From an uncultured Bacteroidales bacterium (GTDB taxonomy: Bacteria > Bacteroidota > Bacteroidia > Bacteroidales > Paludibacteraceae), in NCBI GenBank assembly GCA_903911085.1, contig CAIWCC010000099.1, positions 1-64,000 of the forward strand: a stretch of DNA of 64,000 bases, in the 5' to 3' direction. The translations under genes and the position numbers were made by a program. How positions within the stretch are numbered: position 1 is the stretch's first letter; each line of letters begins with the position of its first letter. A model generated the notes under the pieces. It did no database searches. It saw only the letters and a list, made by a program, of their open reading frames with translations, and was not told the origin of the DNA. Of this stretch, positions 8,069-19,400 are shown piece after piece.

Positions 8069-11000
8069 ATGAAACAAATCGCACTACTATTTTTATTTGT
8101 TCTTCTGGTATTTCAAGCAAAAGCAAACATTTATTCCCCCACATTTAAAAATATAAACCTTGAAAACGGTTTGTCTAATAGCACTGTACGTAGTATAACC
8201 AAAGATGCTGATGGATTTATGTGGTTTGGCACTTATGATGGTTTGTGCAGATACGATGGAATAAACATGAAGGTTTTTCGTAAAATATCAAACGACTCCA
8301 CTTCGATTAATCACAATCATATTTCATACTTGTTTTGCGACTCAAAGAAGCAATTATATGTTGGCACCCGCAAAGGTTTAAATTTATACATTCCTAAAGA
8401 CGAAACCTTTAAACCTGTTCAGTTTCATGAATTTGACACTCATATTTTACGTAATTCGACAAGTGAAATAAATATTATTGTTGAAGATAATAAAAAAAAC
8501 TTGTTTGTAGGAACATTGGGAAATGGACTGTTGAAATTTAATGATACAACCAACGAATTTGAACAGATTAAAATTATTGACAATAAGTATAAATTGCCAA
8601 TACAAACCATTGCCGTAGCACCCAACAACGAATTGTACTTAGGTATTGGTAATAAGGGAATTGCAAAATACAACACTACTAATGGCAAAGTCGTTTTTAT
8701 AAACCAAGCTATTAAAGAATTTCATAGCATTTTGTACAACAATGACATTTTATATATTGGCACAGCAAAAGGGCTTGTTACTCTTAACCTTAAAACAAAT
8801 AAAATTAGTCAATTTGAAAATATTCCACAACTCAAAAGTATCATACATTTTTTGAAATTAGATATAAATAAAGTTTTGTGGATTGGCACCGAAACTAATG
8901 GAATTGTGCTTATTGATACCAAAAACAATGCTATGCAGTTCATATCGTCGGGATACCAAACTTCACTTTTAACAAGTGTAGGAATTTATTGTTTGTTCAA
9001 AGACGATAACAATATAAGTTGGATTGGAACCATGCGTGGTGGTGTTGAAATGTGGGATCCGAAACAAAATCAATTGTTTTCAAGAAGGAAAACAGAAAAT
9101 ACTACTCCAGCTGCCAATATGATTACCAGTTTTTTGGAAGTAAGCCCAAGTGTTTTGTGGATTGGCACAGATGGTGGTGGTTTGCAACAATTTAATATTG
9201 CCAAAGATAAATTTGAAGAAAATTCGATTCTTAACAAAATAAATAATATTGCAGGTAATGCAGTCATATCAATGGTTAAGGATAAGTTTGATAATGTGTG
9301 GTTTGCCACTTATGGAAATGGATTAATTTGTTATAACTTAAAATCAAGAAAAATATCGAAGATTAGTACTCAGAATTCCATTCTAAAATCGAATTATATT
9401 TGGTCACTTTACATTGATAAAGAAAGCAATTTGTGGATAGGCGGTATAACTAATGGCGGTTTGTTTCGGTACAACTATGAAAAACAGCACATTGAACTTA
9501 TCAATCTTAAAATTGACAATGCATTAACTATTAAAGAAACCAAAAGCCAAAAGATAATTATTGGAATTCGGAAGGGGTTGGTTGTGTATGATCCTGCTGC
9601 TAATACATCCTTTTTGATAAAAACTGATGTTGTGGTACGTTCCATTTGTGAAGATAAAAACAAAACAATTTGGATTGGTACTCAAGGGAATGGACTGATG
9701 ATTTTAGATTTGAAAACTAAAATATTGAAATTAGTAGACAATAATCTGAAATATTTAAAGCAAAGTTCAATTATGTCAATAATTGAAGATGAGAATAAGA
9801 ATCTATGGATAAGTACTACAAATGGACTTTATCGATTTAATTATACTACCAATTCTCTGACTTCCTATGATAAAAAAGATGGATTACAAAGTATTCAATT
9901 TAATTACTCTTCTGCGCTAAAAACTCAAGACAAAAAGTTGTTTTTTGGTGGTATTAACGGCTTTACTTTTTTCGATCCAAAAACGATTAAAAAACCTGTA
10001 GAAAAGTGTCCTTTGCATATTATTGACTTTTCGATATTTAATAATTCTATTTTTTCAAACAAATTACAGAATGAAAAAATAATTGATCAACTTTCAAAGA
10101 AAGATATAGTTTTAAAACACGATGATGCTTTTTTTAGGCTTGATTTTACTGCCATTTCTTTCGACAATCCCGAAAAAACACAGTACATGTACAAGCTCGA
10201 AGGATTGGATAAAGAATGGAATTATGCGGGTACAAACCATAATGCTAATTTTTCGGGATTGGAACAGGGCGATTATGTTTTCAAAGTTAAATATTCAACG
10301 CAGCCAGGTCATTGGAGTAACGAGGAGCTTGAAATAAATATTAAAGTTTTACCACCATTTTATCAAACATGGTGGGCGTATATGTTTTATTTCCTTGTAA
10401 TTTTAGGAATTATTTACATAGTTTTTCTTGTGCAAAGCAGACAGAATAAACTAAAGCAAGACTTGTTGATGGCTGATTTAAAAGAAGAACAAGTGAAACA
10501 GGTACAGCAAATTAGGGAGCAATTCTTTATCAATATTTCGCACGAACTGCGTACACCATTAACGCTGATTATCCCGCCCATGAAAGATAGTTTGTCGTCT
10601 GAACCTTTTGTGCCGTTGAACAGAAACGAATTGCAAAGCATTTTCAACAATGCCAATCGTTTACTTTTACTTATCAATAAATTGCTTTTATTCCGGAAAA
10701 CTGAAATGGGGAAAAATCAACTTAAAGTATCTCAAAGTGATATTGTTGTATTTACGAATCGGGTTTTTGAAAACTTTTCACAAATTGCTCGAAAGAAAAA
10801 TATCCAATTTATTTTTCAAGGACCTCAAAATCCTATTCAATTTTGGTTTGATAACGAAAAAATGGAGATTATTCTATATAATTTGTTATCAAATGCATTC
10901 AAATACACACCTGATGGTGGAAAAATTGAATTAAAAATTAAAAAGATAAATGATCGTCTAATAATAAATGTTTTAGATAGTGGTTGCGGAATTGCAAAAA

Positions 11001-12079
11001 CTGATTTAAATAATATATTTACTCGATTCTATTCATCAAATAAATTTGGCGGAATTGGAATAGGTTTATCCTTAGTAAAAACCTATGTTGAGTTGATGAA
11101 TGGTACTTTACTAATTGAAAGTGAGTTAAATAAAGGCACCAATTTTACTGTCAATTTCCAAATGGGCGCAGAATATAGAGCTGAAGAAATTGACAATGAA
11201 AATATAACAACCGATGTATTATCCGAAGATATTACTGAAATTGTGGGATTAGATACAGAAATTCAAATTTATCAAACAATTGATGAAAGTGCCGAAACCG
11301 AAAATTCTAATTTGCTGAAAATACTCATTGTGGATGATAATCTTGAGATACTAAGTTACATAAACAAGATTTTATTGTCAACAGGTTTGTACGAAGTTAA
11401 TCAAGCAACGGATGGAAAAACAGCTTTGAAAATGGCTAAAAGTTTCTACCCCGATATCATTATTAGTGATGTTCACATGCCTATTATGAATGGGTTAGAA
11501 CTGTGCCGTGCTATCAAAGAAGATGTAGAAACGAATCATATTTATTTTATTTTAATTACTGCCGATATATTTGAAACCACCGAAAATAATGGACTTGGAT
11601 TGGGAGCAGATGAATTTATCACCAAACCATTCGACAAAACAAAGCTTTTAAACAAAATCAAAACAGTTTTTAATTACCAACAAAGAATACGAAAATACTT
11701 TGAAAACACTTTCATTTTAGGTCAAAAAACCACGAATACAATAAGTGTTAATACTAGTTTTATCGACGAATGTGTAGCTATAATTAAAGCTAACTACAAT
11801 TCAGATAGTTTTAGTCCACTTTTATTTTCCGAAAAAATGAATATGAGTCAATCTGCTTTGTACAAGAAAATTAAGCTTTGTACAGGAAAATCAATTAACG
11901 AATTGATACGTACCGTAAAAATGTCAATTGCAGCAGAATTAATTTTGGAAGGGAAACTAAGCATTACACAAATTGGAGCTGAAATTGGAATTTACGATTC
12001 TAAATACTTCCGCGATTGTTTTAAAAAGCAATTCGGAGTCTCGCCTAGTAAATATGGTAAGCCGGAAGTGGATAATTAG
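8069..12079 (+). CDS. Hybrid two-component system sensor-regulator (HTCS)
   Basis: 1336 aa from ATG 8069 (a TTG two codons upstream was not used); signal peptide MKQIALLFLFVLLVFQAKA. The periplasmic part (about 25-690) is built from two-component-regulator propeller repeats (recurrent WIGT..GL), followed by a Y_Y_Y domain (about 700-760). One membrane helix follows (about 769-789, WWAYMFYFLVILGIIYIVFL). The cytoplasmic part has a HisKA domain with H825 in NISHELRTPLT and a HATPase domain (LLSNAFKY, DSGCGI, GIGLSL). A receiver follows, with D1134 in ISDVHMP and Lys in ITKPF, and then an AraC-type HTH (last 85 or so residues). HTCS proteins sense an oligosaccharide in the periplasm and activate their PUL. 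Its placement here, and SusC lacking a signalling domain, make it the likely regulator of this locus. Confidence 0.97.
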   Translation: MKQIALLFLFVLLVFQAKANIYSPTFKNINLENGLSNSTVRSITKDADGFMWFGTYDGLCRYDGINMKVFRKISNDSTSINHNHISYLFCDSKKQLYVGTRKGLNLYIPKDETFKPVQFHEFDTHILRNSTSEINIIVEDNKKNLFVGTLGNGLLKFNDTTNEFEQIKIIDNKYKLPIQTIAVAPNNELYLGIGNKGIAKYNTTNGKVVFINQAIKEFHSILYNNDILYIGTAKGLVTLNLKTNKISQFENIPQLKSIIHFLKLDINKVLWIGTETNGIVLIDTKNNAMQFISSGYQTSLLTSVGIYCLFKDDNNISWIGTMRGGVEMWDPKQNQLFSRRKTENTTPAANMITSFLEVSPSVLWIGTDGGGLQQFNIAKDKFEENSILNKINNIAGNAVISMVKDKFDNVWFATYGNGLICYNLKSRKISKISTQNSILKSNYIWSLYIDKESNLWIGGITNGGLFRYNYEKQHIELINLKIDNALTIKETKSQKIIIGIRKGLVVYDPAANTSFLIKTDVVVRSICEDKNKTIWIGTQGNGLMILDLKTKILKLVDNNLKYLKQSSIMSIIEDENKNLWISTTNGLYRFNYTTNSLTSYDKKDGLQSIQFNYSSALKTQDKKLFFGGINGFTFFDPKTIKKPVEKCPLHIIDFSIFNNSIFSNKLQNEKIIDQLSKKDIVLKHDDAFFRLDFTAISFDNPEKTQYMYKLEGLDKEWNYAGTNHNANFSGLEQGDYVFKVKYSTQPGHWSNEELEINIKVLPPFYQTWWAYMFYFLVILGIIYIVFLVQSRQNKLKQDLLMADLKEEQVKQVQQIREQFFINISHELRTPLTLIIPPMKDSLSSEPFVPLNRNELQSIFNNANRLLLLINKLLLFRKTEMGKNQLKVSQSDIVVFTNRVFENFSQIARKKNIQFIFQGPQNPIQFWFDNEKMEIILYNLLSNAFKYTPDGGKIELKIKKINDRLIINVLDSGCGIAKTDLNNIFTRFYSSNKFGGIGIGLSLVKTYVELMNGTLLIESELNKGTNFTVNFQMGAEYRAEEIDNENITTDVLSEDITEIVGLDTEIQIYQTIDESAETENSNLLKILIVDDNLEILSYINKILLSTGLYEVNQATDGKTALKMAKSFYPDIIISDVHMPIMNGLELCRAIKEDVETNHIYFILITADIFETTENNGLGLGADEFITKPFDKTKLLNKIKTVFNYQQRIRKYFENTFILGQKTTNTISVNTSFIDECVAIIKANYNSDSFSPLLFSEKMNMSQSALYKKIKLCTGKSINELIRTVKMSIAAELILEGKLSITQIGAEIGIYDSKYFRDCFKKQFGVSPSKYGKPEVDN

Positions 12080-12085
12080 CAAAAG

Positions 12086-12151
12086 CACAAAATGACCTAC
12101 ATATTATACGAATTTACCCCCTTCAAATCTATTTAAATTGCGTTACTTTTG
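12086..12151 (+). promoter_or_regulatory. Putative HTCS operator and promoter for the first giant protein
   Basis: The proximal half site TACGAATTTACCCCC begins at 12107 and the perfect -7 box TACTTTTG at 12144, 37 bp later. The distal half site at 12086 is degenerate (CACAAAATGACC) but sits at the expected 21-bp distance. The element begins 6 bp after the HTCS stop codon, so the HTCS and downstream genes are probably separate transcripts. Confidence 0.65.
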
Positions 12152-12212
12152 TCACTGATAGTTTTTTTTATAAAGACTTTTCTTTTGTTACATTTTACTC
12201 AATTAAAATACG

Positions 12213-15200
12213 ATGAAGATTTCGCGACTATTTGTATCAATCCTTTTTGTGTTAGTATCATTAGCACCAGCGTTTCCGTTGACATTTACATCTATTCCAA
12301 CTACAGAAATAGCCGAAGGTCAGTATTATTTTTATAAAATAATGTTGGACAAAACTATTCCCATAGGAAGTGTGGAAGTGATTGAAAAACCAGATTGGTT
12401 GAAATTAGATGCCGCAAATCAAATTTTGTCGGGTATTGCCGATGTTTCATGCCGAATTAATTCTGTAAAGATTGTTGCCAAAGATGGTTCAAAAGTGTTG
12501 ACTCAAAATTTCACTGTCAGCATTCGGCATTTGTACGAATTGCCCAAAATAATCACCGATTACGTTGAACCAACTAATTATCCGGAGTATAAACGACGAA
12601 AATTTCCAACACCAACATGGAAGACATTCAATAATACAGTTGTATTTATTGGAGGACGGTACTTATCCGATTTTCAATGGGAGAATCCAGACAATAAATT
12701 CGGCCCTGCGGGTGAAAGACCTGTGGCTCCTCGTTGGCTCGAAGGATACGGTGATGTTTTTTGGCCGGGAATTCGTTGGTTTGGCACGTTACAAAAAGAT
12801 CCCACAAAGGATGCTGCTTTCAAAACTGCCATGAAGCGCATGAAAGAACAAGGCATTTATTTATTCAACGTCGGAGGTTATGGACCTGGATCACCATTCA
12901 AAGGAAGTTTTGGTATGTTCAGATTGCCCGATAGTTATAGGGACGCATTGCAAACTAATTTTGGTGAGAAATTTTTAGGATTTGATATTGGTGAGCAAGA
13001 TGGGCGCTATTTGATGGTAATGAATAAAACTAATAGCAATAATTCACCTGACCGCTTTCAATCATATTTAAACTTTCATAACTACACACAACGGCTTTCC
13101 AACGATTTAGGAAATAAAATGACGCTGCTCACCGTGCAGTGGGGTTCACATTATCAGGCAAAAAACAACAATGTCTACATGATTGGTGCCGAATCACAAC
13201 CTAAAAGTTTTGTCACAAATAATTCGGTCAATTATATGATGTTGCGAGGTGCAGCACGGACATATGGTTTGACAGTATTTGGCAATGTTTCGGTTTTCAA
13301 TAGTGGTCCAAATGGAAAAGGTAGTTCAAAATCGTATGGGAAGTTGGGTGCAAAGTCAGGTCCAACAAGAGGAAACAGCCTCAATTTGATGCGCCGGATG
13401 ATGTTTTCGCAATATCTGTACAATTGTGCTATGCTTGGTTTTGAAGCGGGTTTATTTGAGCTTCCGCTTCCGTCTACCCAAAATGAAACTCCAATCACGG
13501 AAATTCAAAAACAGATGTATAAGTTTGTACAATCCAATCCTAGAGCAGGTGTGATGCATGCACCTGTAGCCATTATGCAGGATTTTTGGTCGGGTTGGAT
13601 TCCAAAGGGTGGTTTTTGCCCACTTCTAGAGGGAGTTTCCACTTTTGGAACGAATAAATGGGATAATGGTGATTGGCAAACTCATTTTATTATCGATAAA
13701 ATTTATACCGATTACGATAAAAATGGGGAAGATCCAGCAGAAGTTGGTGGACATTCAGATACTCCTTTTGGTGACATGGCTGATGGATTGCTGACTGATG
13801 CTTCCAAAGAAGTGCTTTCGCAATATGGATTAATTATTTTCAGTGGTGCGGTCAGGGAATCGGATTCTGAATTGAAAGACAAAGTCAACTATTATCTGAA
13901 TCAGGGTGGGAATCTTGTGTTAACTGCTCATGCTGCCCAAAAAATATTTCCGCAATGGCTTAGCTCTGACAATTCGTGGACAAAAGTTAGCAATCCTACA
14001 ATTAAATTCAACTCTGGAGTTGGTTGGTCGAACGATTTGGAAAAAAGTACAAATTTTGTTGATTCCGCCACATTTCTAATAAAAGATAAACTAACTTTAC
14101 CTGCTGGTTATCAGATGTTAGCATCTTCTGTTGTAAATGGAATTGAGAAGCCTGTCATAGTACGTATTAACATCGGCAAAGGAAGTTTAGTCCTGGATTT
14201 ATCCGAATTTGGATTAGACACTTCTGCCAAACAGAGCAAACTCTTACCTTCCTACTCACAGTTGCTCAACATGGAACTTAGCAAACAACAGCTTTTTAGT
14301 GTTGGTAACGAACACCTCTCTTTTATTACCAACCGATTAGATAGTTTGACATATACTGTTGGTATTTTCAATAATTCATTAAGCGAAAAATCCTTTAAAA
14401 TCGACTCCAAAATTGGATCTATTCAGAATATTTCCGAATTAGATCTCACCATGGGAAGAAAGCATATCAGTTCTAGCGTGGGCTATTGGCCAGAATTGTT
14501 TCAGGCAAACAACGGCGGAACTAATACCTCAACGACCATTATGGGCGGCGATGTGCGTTTTTTTAAAATTAGCTTGACAAAATCAACATTGGCAAATTCC
14601 GTTAGTCCCGTTGATTTGGGCTTTGGAAAGTATCCTACAAATAAGTATCTATATTTTCCATCGTTGAATCAAGCTGAGCATCAAATTCTTAAATGGAAAA
14701 CAATGTTGAATCATTTTGAAGGAATAATGGTTGATTGGGGAGAAATATTGGCTGCCGACAAAGCCACAATTTCAAAAAATACATCGTGGTTAAACTTCCA
14801 AAATCTGAAAATTGTGGTAGATTTCAGTCGCGGATTTGATACTGAATTTAAATTGCTTGCTCAAAATAAAAACAGTGAAACGCTGGATAAACTGGAAAGT
14901 GTGTTTGCAAAAATGCAGCTTGCTTTCGGCAAAAATGCTTCGAATGCTATTTTTCAAATTCCATTGGGTTATGAAAATGCTGAAGTAATTAAAGCTCTCA
15001 ATTCTATTTCAAAGCAGGCTAATAAACATAACATCAATTTGTTGGTTTATCCTTCCAACGAAGCTTCAACTGATAAATGCCTGGCAGTGATAAAGTCGGT
15101 TACGAGCAATAATTCCAATGTGAAATTCCTGTTGAATACAGCAGGTTCACTAAATATTGAGCACGGTATTAACTTAGCCGGAAGTCAATTAGGGGCGGTA

Positions 15201-16271
15201 ATGATAACACCAGATAATATCTCGAAAAGTTATGTTCCTGTTCAAAAACTAAATTCCGACATTATCCAAATCTTCAATTTCAATTTTGACAATTGGGAAA
15301 ATGTATACAATACTGTTATAAATGTGAACAAAAAAACTGAACCACTAAAATTTGGTACAGAAGGATTAACGAAACCTGAAATTCAATTTTCTGCTAAGTC
15401 TATCGATAATTATAAAGTAAATCCAGCTAATTTAAACACATTTCTTGCATTCCGCAATATGAATGATTTGAAAAGGGATGTTCTTGCAGTTGCCGACACT
15501 TTATTTACGTATTATGGCGGGGTGATGTTGGAAGCAAAATACCTGATGTGTCGTGATAGTTTGGCACTTATTGCCGACCGAGGTTGGCTCAACACTAAAG
15601 GCTTGAAGGTGATAGTAGATTTAAGTCAGGAGTTGAACAATTTCCCCAATTTAACTTGGTTTGAATTTCCATTTCAAGACGGTAATACCGCAAATACCGA
15701 TAGAATGTTGGAAAGCCAAGCATATATGCGCAGATTGATTGACAAAATGAAGATTCTGGGAGCGGAAAGCATAATTATTGGTGGTCACAATGGACCTGAA
15801 AACGATAATGGATATTCTACCGATCAACTGCCAGGAATAGAGAAGTTCATTGCTTATGCCAAATCCAAGTCGATAAAGGTTCATTTTCAAAACAACGAAT
15901 ATTTTAAAAATGCTGGTGGACAAACCTACAATAGTGCTTCAAATGTGGAAAGTTTAGTGGCGAATTTAATACAAAGCAAAGGTTTTACGAATCTCAGTTT
16001 TGCTTCAAATACCATCAATGTTTTTGCAGTAAACAGCAACAAAATTTACTACCCTTCAAAAGCTCCCGTTGGCATATTGATTATTGGTGGTTCTGCCTCA
16101 AGCAGATGTCGCATTCCAGTACCAATTAGTACTGAAACTCGCATTAACATAAGTGGAGCAGGCAATTATCCCGATATTATCAAAGTGCTTGATGGTGGTT
16201 ATGAGATAAACAAAGCCACTTTCGAAAAATTTGCCGGAGCAGATGCACGTTATTTAAAAAAGAGCAAATAA
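12213..16271 (+). CDS. Giant secreted protein of unknown family, candidate glycan-active enzyme (paralogue 1, no CTD)
   Basis: 1352 aa with signal peptide ending near residue 21. Layout inferred from the sequence: Ig-like domain (24-105). Then a probable catalytic region (110-450) with GFDIGEQDGRY (E261, D263), TVQWGSHYQAKNN, GAESQPKS (E327) and LMRRMMFSQYLYN before E411. Then a GATase-like alpha/beta domain (about 510-590: YGLIIFSGAVRES, LNQGGNLVLTA) like that next to barrels in GH42-type enzymes. A beta-rich region (690-790) follows. Last are two related halves (about 820-1050 and 1090-1300) with the shared pattern GxM(V/L)(D/E)...WLN...LK(I/V)xVD(F/L)S. I do not recognise the family. Acidic motifs and position before SusC suggest cleavage or binding of the main polysaccharide. 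Unlike the next gene it has no T9SS CTD. Confidence 0.75.
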   Translation: MKISRLFVSILFVLVSLAPAFPLTFTSIPTTEIAEGQYYFYKIMLDKTIPIGSVEVIEKPDWLKLDAANQILSGIADVSCRINSVKIVAKDGSKVLTQNFTVSIRHLYELPKIITDYVEPTNYPEYKRRKFPTPTWKTFNNTVVFIGGRYLSDFQWENPDNKFGPAGERPVAPRWLEGYGDVFWPGIRWFGTLQKDPTKDAAFKTAMKRMKEQGIYLFNVGGYGPGSPFKGSFGMFRLPDSYRDALQTNFGEKFLGFDIGEQDGRYLMVMNKTNSNNSPDRFQSYLNFHNYTQRLSNDLGNKMTLLTVQWGSHYQAKNNNVYMIGAESQPKSFVTNNSVNYMMLRGAARTYGLTVFGNVSVFNSGPNGKGSSKSYGKLGAKSGPTRGNSLNLMRRMMFSQYLYNCAMLGFEAGLFELPLPSTQNETPITEIQKQMYKFVQSNPRAGVMHAPVAIMQDFWSGWIPKGGFCPLLEGVSTFGTNKWDNGDWQTHFIIDKIYTDYDKNGEDPAEVGGHSDTPFGDMADGLLTDASKEVLSQYGLIIFSGAVRESDSELKDKVNYYLNQGGNLVLTAHAAQKIFPQWLSSDNSWTKVSNPTIKFNSGVGWSNDLEKSTNFVDSATFLIKDKLTLPAGYQMLASSVVNGIEKPVIVRINIGKGSLVLDLSEFGLDTSAKQSKLLPSYSQLLNMELSKQQLFSVGNEHLSFITNRLDSLTYTVGIFNNSLSEKSFKIDSKIGSIQNISELDLTMGRKHISSSVGYWPELFQANNGGTNTSTTIMGGDVRFFKISLTKSTLANSVSPVDLGFGKYPTNKYLYFPSLNQAEHQILKWKTMLNHFEGIMVDWGEILAADKATISKNTSWLNFQNLKIVVDFSRGFDTEFKLLAQNKNSETLDKLESVFAKMQLAFGKNASNAIFQIPLGYENAEVIKALNSISKQANKHNINLLVYPSNEASTDKCLAVIKSVTSNNSNVKFLLNTAGSLNIEHGINLAGSQLGAVMITPDNISKSYVPVQKLNSDIIQIFNFNFDNWENVYNTVINVNKKTEPLKFGTEGLTKPEIQFSAKSIDNYKVNPANLNTFLAFRNMNDLKRDVLAVADTLFTYYGGVMLEAKYLMCRDSLALIADRGWLNTKGLKVIVDLSQELNNFPNLTWFEFPFQDGNTANTDRMLESQAYMRRLIDKMKILGAESIIIGGHNGPENDNGYSTDQLPGIEKFIAYAKSKSIKVHFQNNEYFKNAGGQTYNSASNVESLVANLIQSKGFTNLSFASNTINVFAVNSNKIYYPSKAPVGILIIGGSASSRCRIPVPISTETRINISGAGNYPDIIKVLDGGYEINKATFEKFAGADARYLKKSK

Positions 16272-16311
16272 TTGTAAGCAAATTGTTCAAATTATGCGTC
16301 TTTTTTGCAAA

Positions 16312-16378
16312 TACGAAAACGTCCCCCGATAATTACGAATTTACCACCTATTTAATAATAGGATTTATGTTTACTTTG
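16312..16378 (+). promoter_or_regulatory. Putative HTCS operator and promoter for the second giant protein and SusCD
   Basis: Distal half site TACGAAAACGTCCCCC begins at 16312 and proximal half site TACGAATTTACCACC at 16334, 22 bp later. The -7-like TTACTTTG (one mismatch) begins at 16371, 37 bp after the proximal site. No promoter was seen between the downstream genes up to 27277, so this element probably drives the giant protein, SusC, SusD and the two binding proteins. Confidence 0.7.
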
Positions 16379-16431
16379 TATCGAAATCTAAACACAAAAA
16401 TGAAATTTACTGATTTGAAATAAAATTAGAA

Positions 16432-19400
16432 ATGAAAAAAATCATACATTTCAAAATAAAATTTATTATAACATTGCTTTTTCTTCTATTTTCGGGAGGA
16501 AGTGCTTTCTCTATTCAGGTTACTTCCACTCCAAAATCTGAAATTGCCGAAGGTCAATTTTATAACTATAAACTTCAGTTGGATAAAGTCATGACTGCAG
16601 GTAGTTTTACTGTGGTGGAAAAACCTAGTTGGTTGAATTTTGATGCTTCCACTCAGTTTTTATATGGCATAGCAAATGCTACGTATGGAGCTAATTCAGT
16701 GAAAATTACAATTACGGATGGTTCGGCCACTATTAATCATAATTTTACAATTAATGTTCGCCGTCTGAATGAACTTCCCAAAATAATAACCGATTACATA
16801 GATCCTACAAAATATCCCGAATATAAACGACGTAAATTTCCAACGCCAACATGGGAAACCTTTCATAATAAAGTACAATTTGTTGGCGGTAGACTTCTAT
16901 CAGGTTTTCAATGGGAAAATCCCGATAGTAAATTCGGTCCTGTGGGTGACAGACCTGTGGCACCACGTTGGTCGACAGGTTATGGTTCTGTTTTTTGGCC
17001 AGGCATTCGCTGGTTCAGCTCTATGGGAGCAAATCCGGCTACGGATGTTGCTTTTCAAACAGCGATGACCCGAATGAAAGATCAGGGAATTTATTTGTTC
17101 AATGTGGGTGGTTATGGACCAGGTTCCCCATTCAGAAGCAGTTTTGGAATGCTCAAGTTGCCCGAAAATTACAGAGATGCACTTCAAAGTAAATTGGGTG
17201 ACTCGTTTTTAGGTTTTGATGTGGGCGAACAAGATGGTCGTTATCTGATGGTAATGAGCAAATTCAACCAAAATAATTCTACTGATAGATTTCAATCGTA
17301 TTTGAATTTTCACAATTATATCAAACGAATTTCTGATGATTTAGGTAATAAAACATCATTACTTTCTGTTCAATGGGGATGGCACTATCAAGCCAAAAAC
17401 AACGATGTTTATATAGTTGGCGCTGAATCACAACCAAAGAGTTTTGTAAATAGCAACTCGCTAAATTACATGATGTTGCGTGGTGTTGCACGCACTTATG
17501 GATTGCCTCTTTTTGGAAATGTTTCGGTTTTTTGCAGCAATTCTAAAGGCGTAGCAAGTTCAAAAGCTTATGGAATTACTGGTGATACCAATGGGCCAAC
17601 AAAAGGCAATAGTTTGAATTTGATGCGTAGAATGATGTTTTCACAATATCTTTATAATGCGGCAATTTTAGGTTTTGAGGGTAATTTATTTGAACAACCG
17701 GCACTTTCTACTCAAAAAGAAACACCAATTTCCGAAATACACAAACAAATGTTTTTGTATGTGCAAGCGAACCCACGAGCCGGTGTAATGCATGCACCTG
17801 TAGCTGTGCTTCAGGATTTTCTGTCGGGCTGGATTCCCAAAGGTGGTTTTACGCCTTTAACAAGCTCAGTTACTACTTTTGGAACAAATCCATGGGATTC
17901 GGGCGATTGGCAAACTCATTACGTGATTAATAAAATTTATCCCGATTATGAGAAGAATGGCGAAGACGATACTGAACTTGGTGGTCAGTGCAACACCCCT
18001 TTTGGCGACATGGCCGATGGGTTGCTTACCGATGCATCTAAAGAAGTGCTTTCACGCTACGGTTTAATAATTTTCAGTGGACAGGTTAGAGAATTGGATA
18101 CTGAACTGAAAGATAAAATCAATTATTACATCAATCAAGGCGGTAACCTTGTCATTACGGCAAGAGTGGCACAAAAACTTTTTCCTCAGTGGCTTAACGC
18201 AGATGATTCATGGACGAAAGTAACGAATCCTACCATTTCGTTTACTTCTGGAGTTGGTTGGCCAACAAGCTTAGAACAAAATACAAGTTTTGTTGATACT
18301 GGAATATACCTTTTAAAAGATAAACTTACATTACCTGCAGGCTCACAAATTTTGGCTTCGTCAACCATAAATTCAATAAACAGACCACTTGTAGCAAGAA
18401 TTAATGTAGGCAAAGGAAGTGTAATTCTGTCATTATCCGAATTTGGAATTACTCCATCAGCCACTCAAAACGGACTTTTGCCTTTGTATTCACAGTTGCT
18501 TAGCATGGAGTTGACCAAACAACAACTTTTCAGCGTTGGCAATGCACAACTTTCTTTTGTAACAAACCGCTTGGACAGTACAAATTATACTGTAGGCGTA
18601 TTTAACAATTCGTTGAGTCAAAAAACTTTTCAAATTTCGTCAAAAATTGGTTCAATACAAAGTATAAACGAAGAAGATTTGACTATGGGGCGAACTCATA
18701 TTAGTTCGAGCATAGGTTACTGGCCTGAGCTTTATCAAACAAATAATGGTGGCACAAACACTGCAACCACTATAATGGGCGGTGATGTACGGTTTTTCAA
18801 AATCCGCCTTTCCAATCCGTCATTAGTTAATGCATTAAAATCTAGCGAAATGCCATATTCAGCATTTCCTACAAACCGTTATCTTTATTTACCAACTCTG
18901 AATAATTTAGAACAAAAAATTCTTAGTTGGAAAACTATGTTGAATAGTTTTGAAGGTGTAATGCTTGATTGGGGTGAATTATTAGTGGCCGACAAAGCAA
19001 CAATTAAAAAGAATGCTTCGTGGTTAAATCTTCAAAACCTGAAAGTTACAATAGATTTTAGCCGTGGGTTTGATGATTCTTTTAAACTTATTGCCAATGA
19101 TGAAAATAGCAGGTCTGAGATGTTGGAACGATTGAAGAACGTATTTGACAAAATGAACGCTTTATTTTCTAATAATGCTTCGAATGTGATATTTCAAATA
19201 CCTTCGGGAATTGAAAATGCGGGTGTAGTAAACGCACTTGATTTAATTGCCAAAGAAGCTGCAAAATTCAATATTAACTTGTTGGTATATAATGGAAAAG
19301 ATGTTGCAAATGATAACTGTTTGGCTATTACTAATTTGGTATCACAGAATAATTCCAACATCAAATATTTATTGAATACTGCTAATTTTTCCAACATCGA

